Below, piece after piece: positions 34,053-41,616 of a stretch of 64,000 nt of DNA. The position numbers and the translations under genes are program-made. The notes below the pieces were generated by a model. It did no database searches, was not told the origin of the DNA, and worked only from the letters and a program-made list of their open reading frames with translations. Each line of letters opens with the position of its first letter. Position 1 is the stretch's first letter. The DNA comes from Chloroflexus aggregans DSM 9485 (GTDB lineage Bacteria > Chloroflexota > Chloroflexia > Chloroflexales > Chloroflexaceae). The DNA lies in NCBI RefSeq assembly GCF_000021945.1, contig NC_011831.1, positions 3,919,353-3,983,352 on the forward strand, read 5' to 3'.

Positions 34053-35024
34053 ATGGAGATCGGCGCGCTGCTCAAGCGAGGGTTCGCGGTTTGGTGGCGG
34101 TACAAGATGTTGTGGGGGCTGGGGATTTTGTTGGCGTTAGTAGGGCGGAGCGGATACGGTGTGACGATCAATTTTGGCGTGAGCGATCCGGGCCAGTCGC
34201 CGGATGAAGCCGTAAGCCGGATACTGCTGGCCTTTATCCCAGAAGACTTAACCCCGGAGGCGGTGACCGGCTGGGTGTTGTCGTTAGGGCTGATTGTACT
34301 GGTGGGTTGGCTCGTGATGCTGTTTGTAGGGAGTATTGTGGAAGGGGCGGCAATCGTGCAGACTGATCTGCTCGATCAGCGCGGGCAATTTGATCTGAGC
34401 AACAGCTTTGCGATTGGGGTCAGCCGGATGGTGCCGTTGGCGCTGATGGATGTGCTGTTGGCGCTGCCCGTTCTGGTGGTATGGATTGGTATTCTGGTGG
34501 CGTTTGGCGCCGTGGTTGCCAGTGTCTTAACCATAGCGAGAGAGGGGCCGTCAGCTTCGATGCTGGGACTGGGGGTGCTCACAATCTTGGGTCTCATAGT
34601 TTGTCTGGCAATTCCGATCCTGCTATGGAGCCTCTTCCTTGCCGTCTTCCGCCCGCTGGCGACGCGGGCGTGCGTGCTAGAGGGGCAAGGGCCGGTGGCT
34701 AGCATCAAGCGTGGCTGGCAGGTCTTGCGGCGCAATTTGGGGCAGGCGGTTGTGGTTTGGTTGGTGACATTCGGGATCGGACTGGTCTATAGCTTGCCGG
34801 TGGGGGCGATTGGGGGGGCGTTGTTGTTTGCAACTGGTGCCAATCCGGTGACGAGTTTCGGTGCATGGGTCATCATCACCGTGTTGTTTAACGTGATCTT
34901 TGCGATCATTCTGGGCGGGTTGTTGGCTAGCCTGAATGTGGCGCTTTGGACAGTTGGCTACCGGCAGTGGACGATGGCGACGCCGGCGATGCAGCAGGCG
35001 TATGCGCCGGTGCAGATACGATAA
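34053..35024 (+). CDS. Multi-pass membrane protein of unknown function
   Basis: 323 residues from ATG 34053 with AGAGAGG upstream; an in-frame start at 33996 lies inside the exporter gene and is not used. Six or so hydrophobic helices: MLWGLGILLALVG, GWVLSLGLIVLVGWLVMLFV, LPVLVVWIGILVAFGAVVAS, ILGLIVCLAIPILLWSLFLA, VVVWLVTFGIGLVYSLPVGA, ILFNVIF-like and ILGGLLASLNVALWTVGYRQ. A Gly-x-x-x-L-K-R-G-F N-terminus and the segment RACVLEGQGPVASIKRGWQV resemble the membrane-domain proteins often annotated DUF7544 or glycerophosphodiesterase membrane domain. It probably works with the ABC exporter 16 bp upstream. Function not known. Confidence 0.7.
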   Translation: MEIGALLKRGFAVWWRYKMLWGLGILLALVGRSGYGVTINFGVSDPGQSPDEAVSRILLAFIPEDLTPEAVTGWVLSLGLIVLVGWLVMLFVGSIVEGAAIVQTDLLDQRGQFDLSNSFAIGVSRMVPLALMDVLLALPVLVVWIGILVAFGAVVASVLTIAREGPSASMLGLGVLTILGLIVCLAIPILLWSLFLAVFRPLATRACVLEGQGPVASIKRGWQVLRRNLGQAVVVWLVTFGIGLVYSLPVGAIGGALLFATGANPVTSFGAWVIITVLFNVIFAIILGGLLASLNVALWTVGYRQWTMATPAMQQAYAPVQIR

Positions 35025-35042
35025 GCGGTGTATGTGACCGAT

Positions 35043-35072
35043 CTGCCCCTCCTCGTCAATAAGGAGGGGCAG
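35043..35072. terminator. Bidirectional terminator hairpin
   Basis: CTGCCCCTCCT (35043-35053), 8 nt loop, AGGAGGGGCAG (35062-35072): a perfect 11 bp stem between convergent genes. Confidence 0.7.
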
Positions 35073-35095
35073 TTCATTGATAGCGAAGTTATCAG

Positions 35096-36217
35096 TCAGG
35101 GTGCGTAGGCCTGAATTGTCTCACCAAAAGCGCGCTCGGCGGTGGCAGCGTGACGGAGCAACGCCGCGATCTGACTCGGCTCGGTTGCGGTTGATGCCTG
35201 TTCATAGTAGGTTGCGGCTTCGGCAAGATACGTCGCTGCCCGCACAATATCCGGTTCGGCGGCAAAAGCTGTACGGAGGAAGGTGGCATTCTCACGACGT
35301 AAGCGAGCGGTTAAGGCTAACGTTTCTCGAATCTGCTGTGGAGCAATGTGGCCGTGTTCAAGCGCCACGATGAGTTGCTCAAGGGCGGCCAGACCGGTTG
35401 GCGGACCATACTGCTGATTGCCGAGCGTAACGCGAGCAATTTGCTGCCACACCGGCTCTATATCGGTCGAGGGAGTAGTCGGCAGAAAGATGGTTAGGTT
35501 GTACCGCCACGGATATCCAAACGCCGCCGCGTGTGCCTCCATTGCCGCCAGTACCCGCTCGTTAGTAACATAAAGACCGGTCTCGCCGGCTCGATGGTGA
35601 CCGGCTTGGCAATTAGCGGGCGCGACGCAAACCGTTTCGTAGACGAAAAACCCTTGTTGATCGTAACCGGCGAGGACATCGCTGTGCGGAATGAGTTCGT
35701 TAGCGTCATAGAGCTGCCCCATATCGAGGGCTACCCGTACCGGATGGCCCTGAGCGATAAACGAGCGGGCAGCCGTGAGCCAGAGATTGGGGTCATCGGT
35801 GGTGTAATAGCGACGTTGCAAGCCAAGGTAAGGTGCAGCTACCCGCAGACCGATTTCGGGGTCTTGACCGAAGGGAGTCACTTCGACGCTATCAGGCAGA
35901 GCGGAGAAGCCATACGTAAACGCCATCAACCAATCAATGGCCGGACGAGGTTGAAGATTACCGTGGTGGGCAGCAATCATCTGCAAACTTGTTGATTGAC
36001 AAACCGGCAAATCGGCAGCAATCCACGGTGTATCAACCAATATCCACGAATCAGGTGCGGAAACAAGCGTGGCTGTGGTTAACGGTTGTGGCTCATACGT
36101 TGACGAAAAATACCAATGAAGCAGTGCCCGATTGAACCATTGTCGACCAACTATCAGTACAGTGGTGAGCAAGACGAGACTGATACCAACAATAAGTGTA
36201 ATCCGATACCGGCGCAT
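35096..36217 (-). CDS. Membrane-anchored C39-like cysteine peptidase-fold protein
   Basis: 373 residues from ATG 36217; the open frame extends to 36343 but MRRYRITLIVGISLVLLTTV is the natural signal-anchor start. The exported part has a papain-like C39/BtrH-type pattern: Cys in ADLPVCQSTSLQMIAAHHG (about residue 78), then His in LIPHSDVLAGYDQQGFFVYE with a following Asp. The VDTPWIA segment before the Cys resembles the usual Q-G-P lead-in only loosely. The last 110 residues are helical and Ala-rich (AALEQLIVALEHGHIAPQQI and others), like the tail of DUF4872-type proteins. The substrate is unknown and no ABC exporter with a peptidase domain is adjacent. It is convergent with the membrane protein gene at 34053. 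Confidence 0.65.
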   Translation of the reverse strand: MRRYRITLIVGISLVLLTTVLIVGRQWFNRALLHWYFSSTYEPQPLTTATLVSAPDSWILVDTPWIAADLPVCQSTSLQMIAAHHGNLQPRPAIDWLMAFTYGFSALPDSVEVTPFGQDPEIGLRVAAPYLGLQRRYYTTDDPNLWLTAARSFIAQGHPVRVALDMGQLYDANELIPHSDVLAGYDQQGFFVYETVCVAPANCQAGHHRAGETGLYVTNERVLAAMEAHAAAFGYPWRYNLTIFLPTTPSTDIEPVWQQIARVTLGNQQYGPPTGLAALEQLIVALEHGHIAPQQIRETLALTARLRRENATFLRTAFAAEPDIVRAATYLAEAATYYEQASTATEPSQIAALLRHAATAERAFGETIQAYAP

Positions 36218-36339
36218 AGTTTTTTCCTTACATAGCCCAATATACAGAGCCAGCATAGCACCGACAAAGTGGTGTGTGGCGAAACATTCAGCTACTGTAA
36301 GGAAAAAACCTCTCTCGTACCAAAGGAGGCAGGAGGGTA

Positions 36340-36516
36340 TCAACTTTCGTGATGGGACCAGAATGGAGCAGGTCGGCGGGTTGTATGTGGTGGTAGTGCG
36401 CGCCGAGGACGACGTTGGCGGGTGCGACTGGTCAGGGCCACGAGCGGCCAGACCAACCCGGCGATGATGAGGACCCCAAGACCCTGGACAAGCGCGATCA
36501 AGCCGGCCATTTCCAT
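36340..36516 (-). CDS. 58-residue single-span membrane protein
   Basis: Found on the minus strand: ATG at 36516, preceded by GAGGAGATACCATT, a good binding site. The product starts MEMAGLIALVQGLGVLIIAG, then LVWPLVALTSRTRQRRPRRA and LPPHTTRRPAPFWSHHES. One membrane helix (about 4-28) is followed by a very basic, Pro-rich tail that should stay in the cytoplasm. No family recognised. It lies 123 bp upstream of the C39-like gene on the same strand. A strong ribosome binding site and typical small membrane protein composition support it, but no homologue is known to me. Confidence 0.6.
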   Translation of the reverse strand: MEMAGLIALVQGLGVLIIAGLVWPLVALTSRTRQRRPRRALPPHTTRRPAPFWSHHES

Positions 36517-36825
36517 AATGGTATCTCCTCGAATACGACGATGCTCATGGTTTAATTAAGTATATGCTAACCTTTGCTGAGACGTAGTATACCGCAATAA
36601 AGTGAATTTGTAAACCATTTACTGTAAAAACCTTGCAACTGACAGCACAGGGTCTGGTAAGAGGCGCAGCGTGTAAGCGAAGCGGTATTGACGTAGGCGT
36701 GACGTAACACCGACCTTCTTCAGAAGATCTTCAGCTTTTTCTCGATTTTCATTAAGCCTTGCTTGCTATACTACCTGTGCCGGCAATAATTGAGGTCAAC
36801 GTCTTATAGGCATAAAGGAGTAGCT
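36517..36825. promoter_or_regulatory. Regulatory region with an 11 bp-period direct repeat
   Basis: About 300 bp between the 58-residue gene (minus) and the secreted protein (plus). TTCTTCAG (36716-36723) and ATCTTCAG (36727-36734) are direct repeats with an 11 bp period, the arrangement bound by OmpR/PhoB-type dimers. A -10 TATACT lies at 36767-36772. A similar repeat (ATCTTGAG twice) occurs at 41432-41450. The response regulator gene at 37526 is the obvious candidate binder. Nothing else is seen in this stretch. Confidence 0.5.
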
Positions 36826-37437
36826 ATGCGAACGATGATTGCGATACTATGTATTACTATGTTCGGGATATGGGCTATCTCGCCGCGGACTGCTCAAGCG
36901 CAGCCGGCTTCGCCCCCGGCTTTTTCCGATACACCGGTGATAGTTACCGGCAGCGTGACAGCGTTTAAATACACGCGACGAGGCGAGGTGGATGGGTTCT
37001 ACCTTAACGATGGGACGGAAGTACGTTTTCCCAAGCACCGGGCCTGGGAAGTAATGCAAGTGGTAGCGGTTGGCGCATCTGTGGAAGTCGATGGCGTCCA
37101 GCGATTTGGGCGACGGGGCGACATTCACGTGAAAGCGCAGGTCATTACCAATCTGACGACCAATGCCCAAGTCGTCATCGAAGAGGTAGTGTCGGTTCGC
37201 GGTCAAATCCAGAACTACACGTATAGCCGTAGCGGTCGGATAGACGGTCTTATCCTTAGCACCGGTGATACAGTGAAAATACCAAAGCACATGAGCGCTT
37301 TGGTCAGTAGTCGCTTACCGATTGGCACACCGGTACAAGTCGATGGAGTCCGTAAAATCGGCAAGTATGGTGATGTTCATATCGATCCCGACACAATAAC
37401 CAATCTCACTACCGGTGAGGTGTTCGTTATCCCATAG
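36826..37437 (+). CDS. Secreted protein with two tandem copies of a beta-barrel-like domain
   Basis: 203 residues from ATG 36826; AAAGGAG lies 7 nt upstream. A signal peptide (MRTMIAILCITMFGIWAISP, cut after AQA at about residue 25) is followed by two repeats of about 75 residues. The first has VIVTGSVTAFKYTRRGEVDG and ASVEVDGVQRFGRRGDIHVK, the second VSVRGQIQNYTYSRSGRIDG and TPVQVDGVRKIGKYGDVHID; each ends T-I/V-T-N-L-T-T. This resembles DUF5666-like OB-fold repeats, often found near two-component systems. It is followed by a hairpin and an OmpR-type pair, and its upstream region has a candidate operator, so it may be a target of that system. Confidence 0.7.
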   Translation: MRTMIAILCITMFGIWAISPRTAQAQPASPPAFSDTPVIVTGSVTAFKYTRRGEVDGFYLNDGTEVRFPKHRAWEVMQVVAVGASVEVDGVQRFGRRGDIHVKAQVITNLTTNAQVVIEEVVSVRGQIQNYTYSRSGRIDGLILSTGDTVKIPKHMSALVSSRLPIGTPVQVDGVRKIGKYGDVHIDPDTITNLTTGEVFVIP

Positions 37438-37471
37438 CAATCGGCTAGAGTCAGACCATTTGCCGGTATGG

Positions 37472-37501
37472 TGTGGGTGCGACATTCACGTCGCATCCAC
37501 A
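37472..37501. terminator. Hairpin between the secreted protein and the response regulator
   Basis: TGTGGGTGCGAC (37472-37483), loop ATTCAC, GTCGCATCCACA (37490-37501), a 12 bp stem with one G-T wobble. No T-tract. Terminator or dispersed palindrome. Confidence 0.5.
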
Positions 37502-37525
37502 TTCCTGTATTGCGGGAGGTGAACA

Positions 37526-38263
37526 GTGAACACAACCGAAGAAACCGTACACCTGATCAACGAGGGGCGCGAGTTGCATGTCGTGGTCATCGAAGATGAG
37601 TTGACGATTGCCGAGTCGTTACGAGTTGGCCTTACCTATGAGGGTATGCGGGTAACAGTTGCTTCTGAAGGGCGGAGTGCTCTTCAAATCGTTGAAGAGC
37701 AGGGAGCCGATCTTGTTATTCTCGATTTAATGTTACCTGACATTGATGGCATGGTTGTTTGTCGGCGGTTGCGTGCATGGTCGGAGAAATTGCCTATCAT
37801 CATCCTGACTGCGCGCGGTGAAGTGCAAGAACGGGTGAAAGGCTTGCAATTGGGAGCCGACGATTACATTGTCAAACCGTTCAGTTTCGATGAATTACTG
37901 GCGCGGGTGAATGCTATTTTTCGACGGGCGGGCATCTCACGTCCGGTAACGGTACTGCAGGTAGCCGGACTGAGCCTTAATCTGGAGACGCGCGAAGTAA
38001 CGCTGCATGGTCGCGCTATCGAATTGACGCCGACCGAGTTTGCATTACTCGAACAATTTATGCGTCATCCACGACGTGTTTTCACCCGCCAGACCTTACT
38101 GAGTCGGGTGTGGGGGTTTACTTACGTCGGTGATTCGAACATCGTCGAAGTTCATATCAGCAATCTTCGCGAGAAAATTGGAGATCATGAGCGGAAACTC
38201 ATTCGCACCGTCTACGGTGTCGGTTATACCTTGCGACCCGACGATGAAACAATGGTGGCATAA
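37526..38263 (+). CDS. OmpR/PhoB-family response regulator
   Basis: 245 residues from GTG 37526 with GGGAGGTG upstream. The receiver domain (about 17-130) has the acidic pair in VVIEDELTIAES, phospho-acceptor Asp67 in LVILDLMLPDIDGM, Thr in IIILTARGE and Lys in DYIVKPFSFDELLARV. The C-terminal winged helix (about 150-240) has ELTPTEFALLEQFMRHPRRV, then RQTLLSRVWG and SNIVEVHISNLREKIG, as in the MprA/PhoB group. It is followed by its kinase with a 20 bp overlap. Two direct repeats of 11 bp period (36716 and 41432) are candidate targets. Confidence 0.93.
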   Translation: MNTTEETVHLINEGRELHVVVIEDELTIAESLRVGLTYEGMRVTVASEGRSALQIVEEQGADLVILDLMLPDIDGMVVCRRLRAWSEKLPIIILTARGEVQERVKGLQLGADDYIVKPFSFDELLARVNAIFRRAGISRPVTVLQVAGLSLNLETREVTLHGRAIELTPTEFALLEQFMRHPRRVFTRQTLLSRVWGFTYVGDSNIVEVHISNLREKIGDHERKLIRTVYGVGYTLRPDDETMVA

Positions 38264-39674
38264 CTTACCGTTGCGGCAGCGACTAGCCGTTCTCTACAGC
38301 GGCTTGTTGGCATTATTGCTTGGGTTGTTGGGGTTTGGATTCTACATCGACATCCAACAATTCCTGTTTAGCAGTACCGAACTACGGATTCGAGCACAAG
38401 CCAAGCCGGTCATTGAGCAATACGTTTTTACATCAGCCGATCCGGTCATTCATCTACCTCGCATCGCGCAGCAGTTGAGTCGTGATCTCACCTCACGCGA
38501 TACAACGGCGCTGGTGTTTGATCGTGACGGAAGGCTATTGGCCGATGGGCGTAAGTTGCCGGAAGAACCGGTCGCGATACCGGTAAGTGCCGATTATCTA
38601 GCGCTGGCGCTGTCCGGGGACAACAACGTTACGATCATCCAGCCGGTCGGTGAGCAGCGGATGCTCAGCCTCCTCATCCCGTTACGAACAGCACCGGCAT
38701 CATCGGAAATATTGGGTGTGGTGCAGATGACGACGCCACTGACGATGATTGAAATAACGCTACAGCGACAGGGTTTTACCATTTTGTTTGGCGTCATAAT
38801 AATGTTGGTCGTGGGGGTTATTGTTGGGTATTGGCTAACCAGTTCAACATTGCGACCACTAAACGATCTGATCGTTGCTTGTCGGAACATCGCGCAGGGG
38901 AATCTCCGCCAGCGCGTGCCGGTGGTTGCCCCGTATGATGAGGTAGGGCAATTAACGGCAGCCTTTGCCGAGATGGTTGAACAGTTGGAAAAGAACTTCC
39001 AAGCGCAACAACGGTTTATTGCCGATGCAGCGCATGAGATGCGCACCCCGCTGACGGCATTACGGAGTGGGCTAGAGGTGTTGTTGCGCGGTGCGCAGGA
39101 TGATCCGCAGACAGCCTTTCGCTTGATCCAGAGCATGCACTGCGATGTGGTGCGCTTATGTGGGGTAAGTGAGCAGCTTCTTGATCGAGCACGCTACGAA
39201 TCGGGCCGAGCGTTGATGTTGCGGTTAGTAGCCATTGCCGAGATGATGGACGAGTTTGCCGCGCAAGCTCGTCTATTGGTCGGTGAGCGGACGCTGATCG
39301 TAGCGCATGGCCCGGCGGTGTCGGTCTTGATCGATAGTGATGGGATCAAGCAAGCATTATTTCATCTGATCGATAATGCAATTCAGCACACCACGCCGCA
39401 GGGCGAAATCAGGCTGGGCTGGTCGGTTGAGCGAGGGATGGTGCAGTTTTGGGTGGCTGACAACGGTGAAGGGATTGCCGAAGCCGATCTGCCACACGTA
39501 TTCACTCCCTTTTACCGCGGCAGCCGATCACGTTCGCGACGAACAGGCCGGGCCGGCTTAGGATTGACGTTAGTGCAGAGTGTGGCCCGTGCGCATAGTG
39601 GTGAGGTAACGATAACGAGTCGGTTAGGGGAGGGGACGCAGGTCGTCATTGCGATACCCTACCGGGTGGAGTAG
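38244..39674 (+). CDS. Membrane-bound sensor histidine kinase
   Basis: 476 residues from ATG 38244, which overlaps the response regulator gene by 20 bp. TM1 (about 15-35, VLYSGLLALLLGLLGFGFYI), a periplasmic sensor of about 135 residues, and TM2 (about 178-198, FTILFGVIIMLVVGVIVGYW) are followed by a HAMP domain (LRPLNDLIVACRNIAQGNLR) and HisKA with AAHEMRTPLTALRSGL (His264). The ATPase domain contains DNAIQHT, DNGEGIAEADLPHVFTPFYR and GRAGLGLTLVQSVARAHSGE. The periplasmic domain has no known ligand motif. It forms a pair with the preceding regulator; the secreted protein upstream may be its output or input partner. Confidence 0.92.
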   Translation: MKQWWHNLPLRQRLAVLYSGLLALLLGLLGFGFYIDIQQFLFSSTELRIRAQAKPVIEQYVFTSADPVIHLPRIAQQLSRDLTSRDTTALVFDRDGRLLADGRKLPEEPVAIPVSADYLALALSGDNNVTIIQPVGEQRMLSLLIPLRTAPASSEILGVVQMTTPLTMIEITLQRQGFTILFGVIIMLVVGVIVGYWLTSSTLRPLNDLIVACRNIAQGNLRQRVPVVAPYDEVGQLTAAFAEMVEQLEKNFQAQQRFIADAAHEMRTPLTALRSGLEVLLRGAQDDPQTAFRLIQSMHCDVVRLCGVSEQLLDRARYESGRALMLRLVAIAEMMDEFAAQARLLVGERTLIVAHGPAVSVLIDSDGIKQALFHLIDNAIQHTTPQGEIRLGWSVERGMVQFWVADNGEGIAEADLPHVFTPFYRGSRSRSRRTGRAGLGLTLVQSVARAHSGEVTITSRLGEGTQVVIAIPYRVE

Positions 39675-39814
39675 TGAGTGGGTAGGGTACAATCGTCGTT
39701 TGTTTTCGGCGAGAGCGCACTCCGGTGTGCTGTTTGTGTTTGATTGAGGGTGAACACCATCTCGTTCAGGCCGATGAGGTGATCGAATTGAGCAATTAAG
39801 TATGGCTTCCCCAC

Positions 39815-39901
39815 TTGACAGCCGTCGTATCATTTGTTTAGAATAACTAAATACATTATCAGTCTTAGTTTCATACTTTCAAGATATTTAGATATACTAA
39901 A
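39815..39901 (+). promoter_or_regulatory. MarR promoter region with two identical TTTAG-N5-CTAAA operators
   Basis: TTGACA (39815-39820), 18 bp, TAGAAT (39839-39844) is a good promoter. TTTAG-AATAA-CTAAA (39837-39851) overlaps its -10, and TTTAG-ATATA-CTAAA (39887-39901) lies just before the ATG at 39906, exactly 50 bp downstream. The second overlaps a TATACT (39893-39898) that could start a leaderless transcript at the ATG, which has no ribosome binding site. Autoregulation by the MarR protein is inferred. Confidence 0.6.
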
Positions 39902-39905
39902 TACT

Positions 39906-40529
39906 ATGTCACCTTTCGATCCCACCCACCGACGTACATCAACCGAGCGTAGTGTGATTGCACTGTACCGGATTGCCCACGCCATCGAAGTGTTGCTGCG
40001 TCGGCGGGGTAAAGCGGCCCGTCTGACGACAACCCAAATCGATACCCTCCTGTTTTTGAAATATGCCCGTCTGGATGTGCGGACGGTCGGTGGGTTGGCG
40101 CAACGGTTGGGGGTGTCGTATGCGACGGCGAGTATGGTGGTGGATGGGCTTGAGCGGCGAGGGTTGGTAGCCCGTCACGGCTTGCCGAACGATCTGCGCT
40201 TGGTTGGGTTACGGTTGACCGAAAAGGGTGAAGCGCAATTGGCCGAGATTGAAGGGGCGCTCGATGGCTTACAGGCGGCGTTAACAGAGTTGACCCCGAA
40301 TGAGCAGGCATATCTGGATAGTATGCTGCAGAGGGTGGTACGTTCGTTGCAGCAGATCGGCGCCGTTCAGGTGTACGAGATGTGCTGGGGCTGCCAGTTT
40401 TTCCGGGCGTATGCGCATCCCGATAATGCAGCGACACCGCATCATTGCGCCTTTGTTGATGCACCGCTTGCCGATAATGAGACGCGGTTTGAGTGTCCTG
40501 ATTTTGTGCCGATGCCTGAAAGGAGGTGA
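39906..40529 (+). CDS. MarR-family regulator with a cysteine-rich C-terminal tail
   Basis: 207 residues. Residues about 20-150 are a MarR winged helix: LTTTQIDTLLFLKYARLDVR, VGGLAQRLGVSYATASMVVD, GLERRGLVARH and the wing DLRLVGLRLTEKGEAQL. The last 55 residues are unusual: MCWGCQFFRAYAH, then HHCAFVDAPLADNETRFECP, giving Cys-x2-Cys, His-His-Cys and a last Cys, which looks like a metal or Fe-S site rather than a standard MarR dimer tail. Two matching inverted repeats precede it. It is first in an operon with a glutaredoxin-like protein (4 bp gap) and a protoglobin, so a response to NO, redox or metal stress is plausible. Confidence 0.85.
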   Translation: MSPFDPTHRRTSTERSVIALYRIAHAIEVLLRRRGKAARLTTTQIDTLLFLKYARLDVRTVGGLAQRLGVSYATASMVVDGLERRGLVARHGLPNDLRLVGLRLTEKGEAQLAEIEGALDGLQAALTELTPNEQAYLDSMLQRVVRSLQQIGAVQVYEMCWGCQFFRAYAHPDNAATPHHCAFVDAPLADNETRFECPDFVPMPERR

Positions 40530-40533
40530 GCGT

Positions 40534-40854
40534 ATGTGGCAATTGACGCTCTACGGTGCAGCCGATTGCGACGATACTGCTCAGACACGGGCATTGCTGC
40601 ACGAGCGTCAGATCGTGTTTCACGAGCATGCGATCGATAATGATCCGGTGGCCGAACAGTTTGTCGTGTTTATCAACGGAGGCTATCGTAGCACGCCAAC
40701 CTTGGTCTTTACGGCAGGGCGGTTTAAGCTGGTCGTGACCGAACCAACCGCAGATGAGTTGATGCTGGCATTGCAGATCGCTAACCGTTTGCCGTCGCCG
40801 GTGACTGAGCGAGGAGGAGGTCACAATGACAGCGACAGCGATTCCCGGTTATGA
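40534..40854 (+). CDS. Glutaredoxin-like thiol protein (monothiol variant)
   Basis: 106 residues from ATG 40534 with AGGAGGTGAG upstream. MWQLTLYGAADCDDTAQTRA places a thioredoxin-fold active site at C-D-D-T, where the second cysteine of the usual C-x-x-C is missing. INGGYRSTPTLVF contains the cis-Pro motif (T-P). The rest fits a small glutaredoxin fold, and the C-terminus is a short acidic tail (GGGHNDSDSDSRL) that overlaps the protoglobin start by 29 bp. NrdH or glutaredoxin activity on one thiol is inferred. It is co-transcribed with the MarR gene before and the protoglobin after. Confidence 0.75.
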   Translation: MWQLTLYGAADCDDTAQTRALLHERQIVFHEHAIDNDPVAEQFVVFINGGYRSTPTLVFTAGRFKLVVTEPTADELMLALQIANRLPSPVTERGGGHNDSDSDSRL

Positions 40855-41416
40855 CTACGGAACGGCGCAGGTAGCACACGCACCGTTGAGCTTGGCCGAT
40901 TTTGAACTGCTGAAACAGGCGGTCATGTTTGGGCCTGACGACGAGCGTTATCTCCGGATGGCCGGTGAGGTACTGGCCGATCAGATTGATGATGTGCTCG
41001 ATCTCTGGTATGGGTTTGTCGGCTCGCATCCGCATCTGCTTTACTATTTCACCGATGGGCAAGGCCATGCGCAGAATGAATACCTGGCTGCGGTACGTCG
41101 CCGCTTTGGGCAGTGGATCCTCGATACATGCCGGCGACCCTACGATCAGGTGTGGCTGGATTATGCCTATGAAATCGGGTTGCGCCATCATCGCCACAAG
41201 AAGAATCAGACCGATCACGTGCAGGCTGTTCCGCACATCCACTTCCGCTATATGGTAGCCTTCATGTATCCGATTACGGCAACCATTAAGCCGTTTCTCG
41301 CAAAGAAAGGACATTCGCCTGAAGAAGTGGAGGCTATGTATCAGGCATGGTTTAAGTCGGTGGTGATGCAAGTAGCGCTCTGGAGTGCGCCTTACGTGGC
41401 ATCGGAAGATTTCTAA
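40826..41416 (+). CDS. Protoglobin-family heme protein
   Basis: 196 residues, a single-domain globin of the protoglobin type. IPGYDYGTAQVAHAPLSLAD then FELLKQAVMFGPDDERYLRM is the family's N-terminal extension and Z helix. IGLRHHRHKKNQTDHVQAVP lies in the region that normally carries the proximal His (the F helix), and HIHFRYMVAFMYPITATI follows. Protoglobins bind O2, CO and NO in a recessed heme; roles in gas sensing or nitrite/NO chemistry are proposed in the literature. It overlaps the glutaredoxin-like gene by 29 bp and ends the MarR operon. Confidence 0.82.
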   Translation: MTATAIPGYDYGTAQVAHAPLSLADFELLKQAVMFGPDDERYLRMAGEVLADQIDDVLDLWYGFVGSHPHLLYYFTDGQGHAQNEYLAAVRRRFGQWILDTCRRPYDQVWLDYAYEIGLRHHRHKKNQTDHVQAVPHIHFRYMVAFMYPITATIKPFLAKKGHSPEEVEAMYQAWFKSVVMQVALWSAPYVASEDF

Positions 41417-41431
41417 GCCCACCCTCAGCGT

Positions 41432-41450
41432 ATCTTGAGCAAATCTTGAG
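41432..41450 (+). promoter_or_regulatory. Direct repeat ATCTTGAG-N3-ATCTTGAG
   Basis: ATCTTGAG at 41432-41439 and 41443-41450 (11 bp period), 10 bp before TATCCT (41461-41466) and 50 bp before the short gene at 41500. It is the same geometry as TTCTTCAG-N3-ATCTTCAG at 36716, and their distances to the -10 differ by two helical turns. Confidence 0.5.
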
Positions 41451-41499
41451 TTACACGCTGTATCCTTCCTACCGTGTCGGCTCGATATGGAGGAAGTGT

Positions 41500-41616
41500 A
41501 TGCAGCGTGTTGTTTTGTTGTGGCCTGGTTGGCTGACAAATTTTAGCCGGTGTCAGGCACTGTTACAAATGCAAAGCGCCGGTGAGGTTGCTGCGCGAGG
41601 CTCACGCCGGTTCTGA
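41500..41616 (+). pseudogene. 5' remnant of a gene cut off by an IS4-like element
   Basis: ATG 41500 follows GGAGGAAGTGT, a strong ribosome binding site, and the 11 bp-period repeat upstream. The 38 codons read MQRVVLLWPGWLTNFSRCQA, then stop. Transposase remains on the other strand begin at once (stop codon of that frame at 41602), so the gene is probably broken by the insertion, and no continuation was found beyond it. The product is not recognised. A real short peptide cannot be excluded. Confidence 0.45.
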
